Shown: piece after piece, positions 4,978 through 6,213 of the stretch
How positions within the stretch are numbered: the stretch's first letter is position 1
Layout of the letters: each line of letters starts with the position of its first letter
Source of the DNA: Clostridia bacterium
GTDB lineage: Bacteria; Bacillota_A; Clostridia; Oscillospirales; CAG-272
Length of the DNA stretch: 6,213 bases
Assembly (NCBI GenBank): GCA_017632155.1
Contig: JAGBRZ010000157.1
Coordinates: forward strand, 1-6,213
Reading direction: 5' to 3'
The notes under the pieces: model-generated
Seen by the model: only the letters and a program-made list of their open reading frames with translations
Database searches by the model: none
What the model was told of the DNA's origin: nothing
Translations under genes and position numbers: made by a program

Positions 4978-5321
4978 TTATTCCGCCTCCTTTGCTCTAA
5001 CTTATATCCGATATACTCTTTGGCGTCCCTCCACAACATATCCTGCTCTTCGGGGGAAAGGTTGTCTGCGCCCTCAAAAAATGCAGCTTTGATATCAGCT
5101 TCGGTAATAGTTCGCGGTGGTTCGCCGCCTTGCATCTCATTGCCCAAGATGTAATCAACAGAAACGCCGAAAAACTCGCCGAACTTTAGAAGCATCTCAT
5201 ATGATGGCTCCCTTTTTCCTGTTTCGTATTGGGATATTGTGCTTTCGGCAACATCCATTTCCTTGCCAAGCTCTTTCATGGTTATGCCACATTTTTTACG
5301 CAATTCTCGCAATTTTAGCAA
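4974..5321 (-). CDS. Phage repressor, XRE-family HTH protein (cI/ImmR-like)
   Basis: A 115-residue DNA-binding protein. Residues 3-58 form the five-helix HTH_3 domain: LRELRKKCGITMKELGKEMD, turn, recognition helix ESTISQYETGKREPS, then MLLKFGEFFGVSVDYILG. The remaining about 50 residues are acidic then basic (SPEEQDMLWRDAKEYIGYKL to RRRNK), likely for dimerisation. There is no LexA/S24 self-cleavage domain, so induction probably goes through the ImmA protein encoded next, whose start overlaps this stop by four bases. The start is TTG at 5321: AAAGGAGG lies eight bases upstream and no ATG fits. It is transcribed away from the Cro-like gene, the classic lysogeny arrangement, and probably represses the rightward promoter at 5402-5430. 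Confidence 0.9.
   Translation of the reverse strand: MLKLRELRKKCGITMKELGKEMDVAESTISQYETGKREPSYEMLLKFGEFFGVSVDYILGNEMQGGEPPRTITEADIKAAFFEGADNLSPEEQDMLWRDAKEYIGYKLEQRRRNK
4986..4993 (-). promoter_or_regulatory. Ribosome binding site deciding the GTG start of immA
   Basis: On the minus strand AAAGGAGG, a perfect Shine-Dalgarno, lies within the repressor's last codons eight bases before GTG at 4977-4975. It allows independent as well as coupled translation of the protease. Confidence 0.8.
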
Positions 5322-5329
5322 TGCAATCT

Positions 5330-5337
5330 CCTCCTTT
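5330..5337 (-). promoter_or_regulatory. Ribosome binding site deciding the TTG start of the repressor
   Basis: On the minus strand AAAGGAGG sits eight bases before TTG at 5321-5319, a consensus site paired with a weak start codon. This supports starting the HTH domain at LKLRELRKK. The mix may hold repressor output low. Confidence 0.75.
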
Positions 5338-5343
5338 GCCTTT

Positions 5344-5372
5344 ATTATAATCTTTTCAAAATGTAAAGTAAA
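5344..5372 (-). promoter_or_regulatory. Probable leftward promoter of the repressor operon
   Basis: Reading leftward, TTTACT (5372-5367) is followed after 17 bases by a perfect TATAAT (5349-5344). The start of transcription would be near 5337, at or very close to the ribosome binding site at 5337-5330, giving a very short leader. The weak -35 is typical of a maintenance promoter that needs or tolerates repressor binding. Confidence 0.55.
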
Positions 5373-5378
5373 TATAAC

Positions 5379-5408
5379 TTGTCAAAATGAATAGAAAGTG
5401 CTTGACAA
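5379..5408. promoter_or_regulatory. Candidate operators in the repressor/Cro control region
   Basis: TTGTCAA (5379-5385) and TTGACAA (5402-5408) are inverted copies 23 bases apart, about two helical turns; the second coincides with the rightward -35. TCAAAATG also recurs at 5356-5363 and 5382-5389, the first between the leftward -35 and -10. Either set could be repressor or Cro half-sites. No binding data support a choice. Confidence 0.4.
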
Positions 5409-5430
5409 ACTGAGAAGAAAGATGTATTAT
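5402..5430 (+). promoter_or_regulatory. Strong rightward early promoter (PR-like)
   Basis: A consensus TTGACA at 5402-5407, exactly 17 bases, then TATTAT at 5425-5430. Transcription should start near 5437, upstream of the Cro-like gene and downstream of the apparent ATG at 5398, which rules out that longer reading. It diverges from the repressor promoter, with the two -35 boxes about 30 bases apart. Confidence 0.8.
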
Positions 5431-5472
5431 ATAAATGAACTTCACGAAACGACAAGCGAAGGCGGTGATAAG

Positions 5473-5724
5473 ATGAGAGAGTGGATGCGAGAAGCAAGGA
5501 CAAAGAAACAAATGACCCTCAAGGAGCTTGGCGATAAGCTTCACATTTCAGAAAGCTATTGCTGTGCGATTGAAAAGGGAACAAGACAAAGCAACTTGGA
5601 TTTGTCACTTGCAAACGGCTTATCTAAGCATTTGGGTTTGTCGATCAAAACAATTTTGCATGAAGAAGAAAAGCTCAGAAGAGCTATGGATATGTACCAT
5701 CATACAACGTCAGAAGGACGATAA
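5473..5724 (+). CDS. Cro-like XRE-family HTH regulator
   Basis: An 83-residue DNA-binding protein and the first gene of the rightward early operon. The HTH_3 domain covers about 4-60: REARTKKQMTLKELGDKLH, turn, recognition helix SESYCCAIEKGTRQS, then LSLANGLSKHLGLSIKTILH. A charged helix EEEKLRRAMDMYHH and a short tail follow. The frame is open back to 5398, but the promoter and its start point lie inside that extension, so I chose the ATG at 5473, preceded by AAGGCGG. Position and size match a Cro-type repressor that shuts off the lysogeny promoter. A distant paralogue of the leftward repressor is also possible. Confidence 0.85.
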   Translation: MREWMREARTKKQMTLKELGDKLHISESYCCAIEKGTRQSNLDLSLANGLSKHLGLSIKTILHEEEKLRRAMDMYHHTTSEGR

Positions 5725-5748
5725 ACAGGACAGTACAAGGAGGCAACT

Positions 5749-5877
5749 ATGATCGGAGTAGCAGCATTATTCGCAGTATTCCCCGTGGGGATTTTGGTGG
5801 GAGCATTAGCAACATATCCCATATACAGATGGGCAGGCGGTAAAAAAAGCCTGCTCCGATGGCTGAAAGAGATTTAA
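5749..5877 (+). CDS. Small single-pass membrane protein, 42 residues, function unknown
   Basis: Reads MIGVAALFAVFPVGILVGAL and continues ATYPIYRWAGGKKSLLRWLK-EI. Residues 2-25 form one hydrophobic membrane segment; the C-terminal tail is strongly basic (R27, K32, K33, R37, K40), which predicts the tail in the cytoplasm. AAGGAGG lies five bases before the ATG, one of the best ribosome binding sites in the window. It begins 24 bases after the Cro-like stop, and its TAA abuts the ribosome binding site of the next gene, so all are one operon. I do not recognise a family. Small membrane proteins in early phage operons can block superinfection or act on the host envelope, but nothing here proves that. 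Confidence 0.75.
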   Translation: MIGVAALFAVFPVGILVGALATYPIYRWAGGKKSLLRWLKEI

Positions 5878-5888
5878 GGAGGGAAGAT

Positions 5889-6131
5889 ATGCCCAAGGTA
5901 TATTTGACTGCGGATGCCAAGAAGGATGAAGAGTTCCGCAGATTGGTCAAGATGGCGATGGCGAGAGAGGGTATATACACACAGCGCGAACTCGCCAAGA
6001 GGCTCAAGTGTAAGGAGCTTACAGTTAGTAAGAGGCTGAGAGAGCCGGACACCATCAGCCGCCGTGAGTTGAGAAACTACTGCAAGGTGCTGAAGATCAG
6101 CGCAGAAGAAATTGGTGCGGTGGTGGTCTGA
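5889..6131 (+). CDS. Small HTH DNA-binding protein, early phage gene
   Basis: An 80-residue basic protein. Residues 13-75 are mostly helical with a helix-turn-helix: YTQRELAKRLKCKELTVSKR at 30-49 (turn near 39-43), then the supporting helices ISRRELRNYCKVLKISAEEI at 56-75. This is an XRE/Cro-like arrangement without the usual EKG or WERG signature after the recognition helix. The frame is open back to 5859, but AAGGAGG ends just before GAAGAT and the ATG at 5889, which I chose. The role is probably control of early genes or replication. The stop overlaps the next start as TGATG, so translation is coupled. Confidence 0.8.
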   Translation: MPKVYLTADAKKDEEFRRLVKMAMAREGIYTQRELAKRLKCKELTVSKRLREPDTISRRELRNYCKVLKISAEEIGAVVV

Positions 6132-6213
6132 TGTATAAGTGTGACAGATGCGGTGAGATGTTCGACAGACCCGAAACACGATACGGCGAGGCTGTTGAGT
6201 TTTGGGGCGCGAT
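6131..6213 (+). CDS. N-terminal part of a Cys-motif (zinc-ribbon-like) phage protein
   Basis: Twenty-seven codons are visible before the window ends, starting MYKCDRCGEMFDRPETRYGE. CDRCGEMF contains a CxxC knuckle (C4, C7) of the kind found in small zinc-ribbon proteins common in early operons of Firmicutes phages; a second CxxC would be expected beyond the window. The start overlaps the upstream TGA by one base. Function is unknown. Confidence 0.65.
   Translation, partial: MYKCDRCGEMFDRPETRYGEAVEFWGA

Noticed and set aside
5831..5857. Hairpin GCAGGC/GCCTGC within the 42-residue gene
   Set aside because: The A-run is in the loop, there is no T-run after the stem, and it lies in codons for a basic tail. 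It is not a terminator.

Overview
The window joins two unrelated pieces of DNA. Positions 1 to about 1302 look chromosomal. They hold the 3' end of a possible rightward gene, a strong hairpin, and a leftward acetyl-CoA hydrolase/transferase family gene that has lost its first few dozen codons. From about 1303 to the right end the DNA is the lysogeny and attachment region of a temperate phage (or a closely similar integrative element) of Firmicutes/Clostridia type. The evidence for that host group is near-perfect AAAGGAGG ribosome binding sites, GTG and TTG starts with good Shine-Dalgarno spacing, a tRNA end with an encoded CCA, an ImmA/IrrE protein, and a copper-amine-oxidase-N-like secreted protein. 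The source of the left piece is less certain; its protein resembles anaerobe CoA-transferases, possibly of Bacteroidales. Both genes at the join are broken, so the join is either a contig chimera or a real illegitimate recombination.

Layout of the phage part: (1) 1301-1570, 3' end of a rightward phage gene, then a terminator. (2) About 1663-1939, an attachment region: the 3' end of a tRNA-Leu-like gene (1710-1757) flanked on both sides by copies of the same 12-base repeat. This is the arrangement of an unintegrated attP rather than attL or attR. (3) 1758-2146, no convincing gene but several hairpins. (4) 2159-3193, leftward tyrosine integrase. (5) 3194-3327, a spacer with a possible rightward promoter and a rightward terminator. 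(6) 3328-5321, a tightly packed leftward operon: cI-like repressor, ImmA/IrrE metalloprotease, secreted thermonuclease with two stalk-like domains, and a 44-residue protein. (7) 5322-5472, the divergent control region with a consensus rightward promoter. (8) 5473-6213, rightward early genes: Cro-like regulator, 42-residue membrane protein, 80-residue HTH protein, and the start of a Cys-containing protein.

How it probably works (inference from gene families): the short repressor holds the rightward promoter off and lacks a self-cleavage domain, so ImmA is the likely route to derepression. The Cro-like protein favours the other state. The integrase recombines the tRNA-Leu core, using the flanking repeats as arm sites. 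The secreted nuclease is read from the repressor operon, so it should be made by lysogens and is a lysogenic-conversion candidate. Two strong terminators inside or just beyond this operon point against its direction of transcription, which is unusual.
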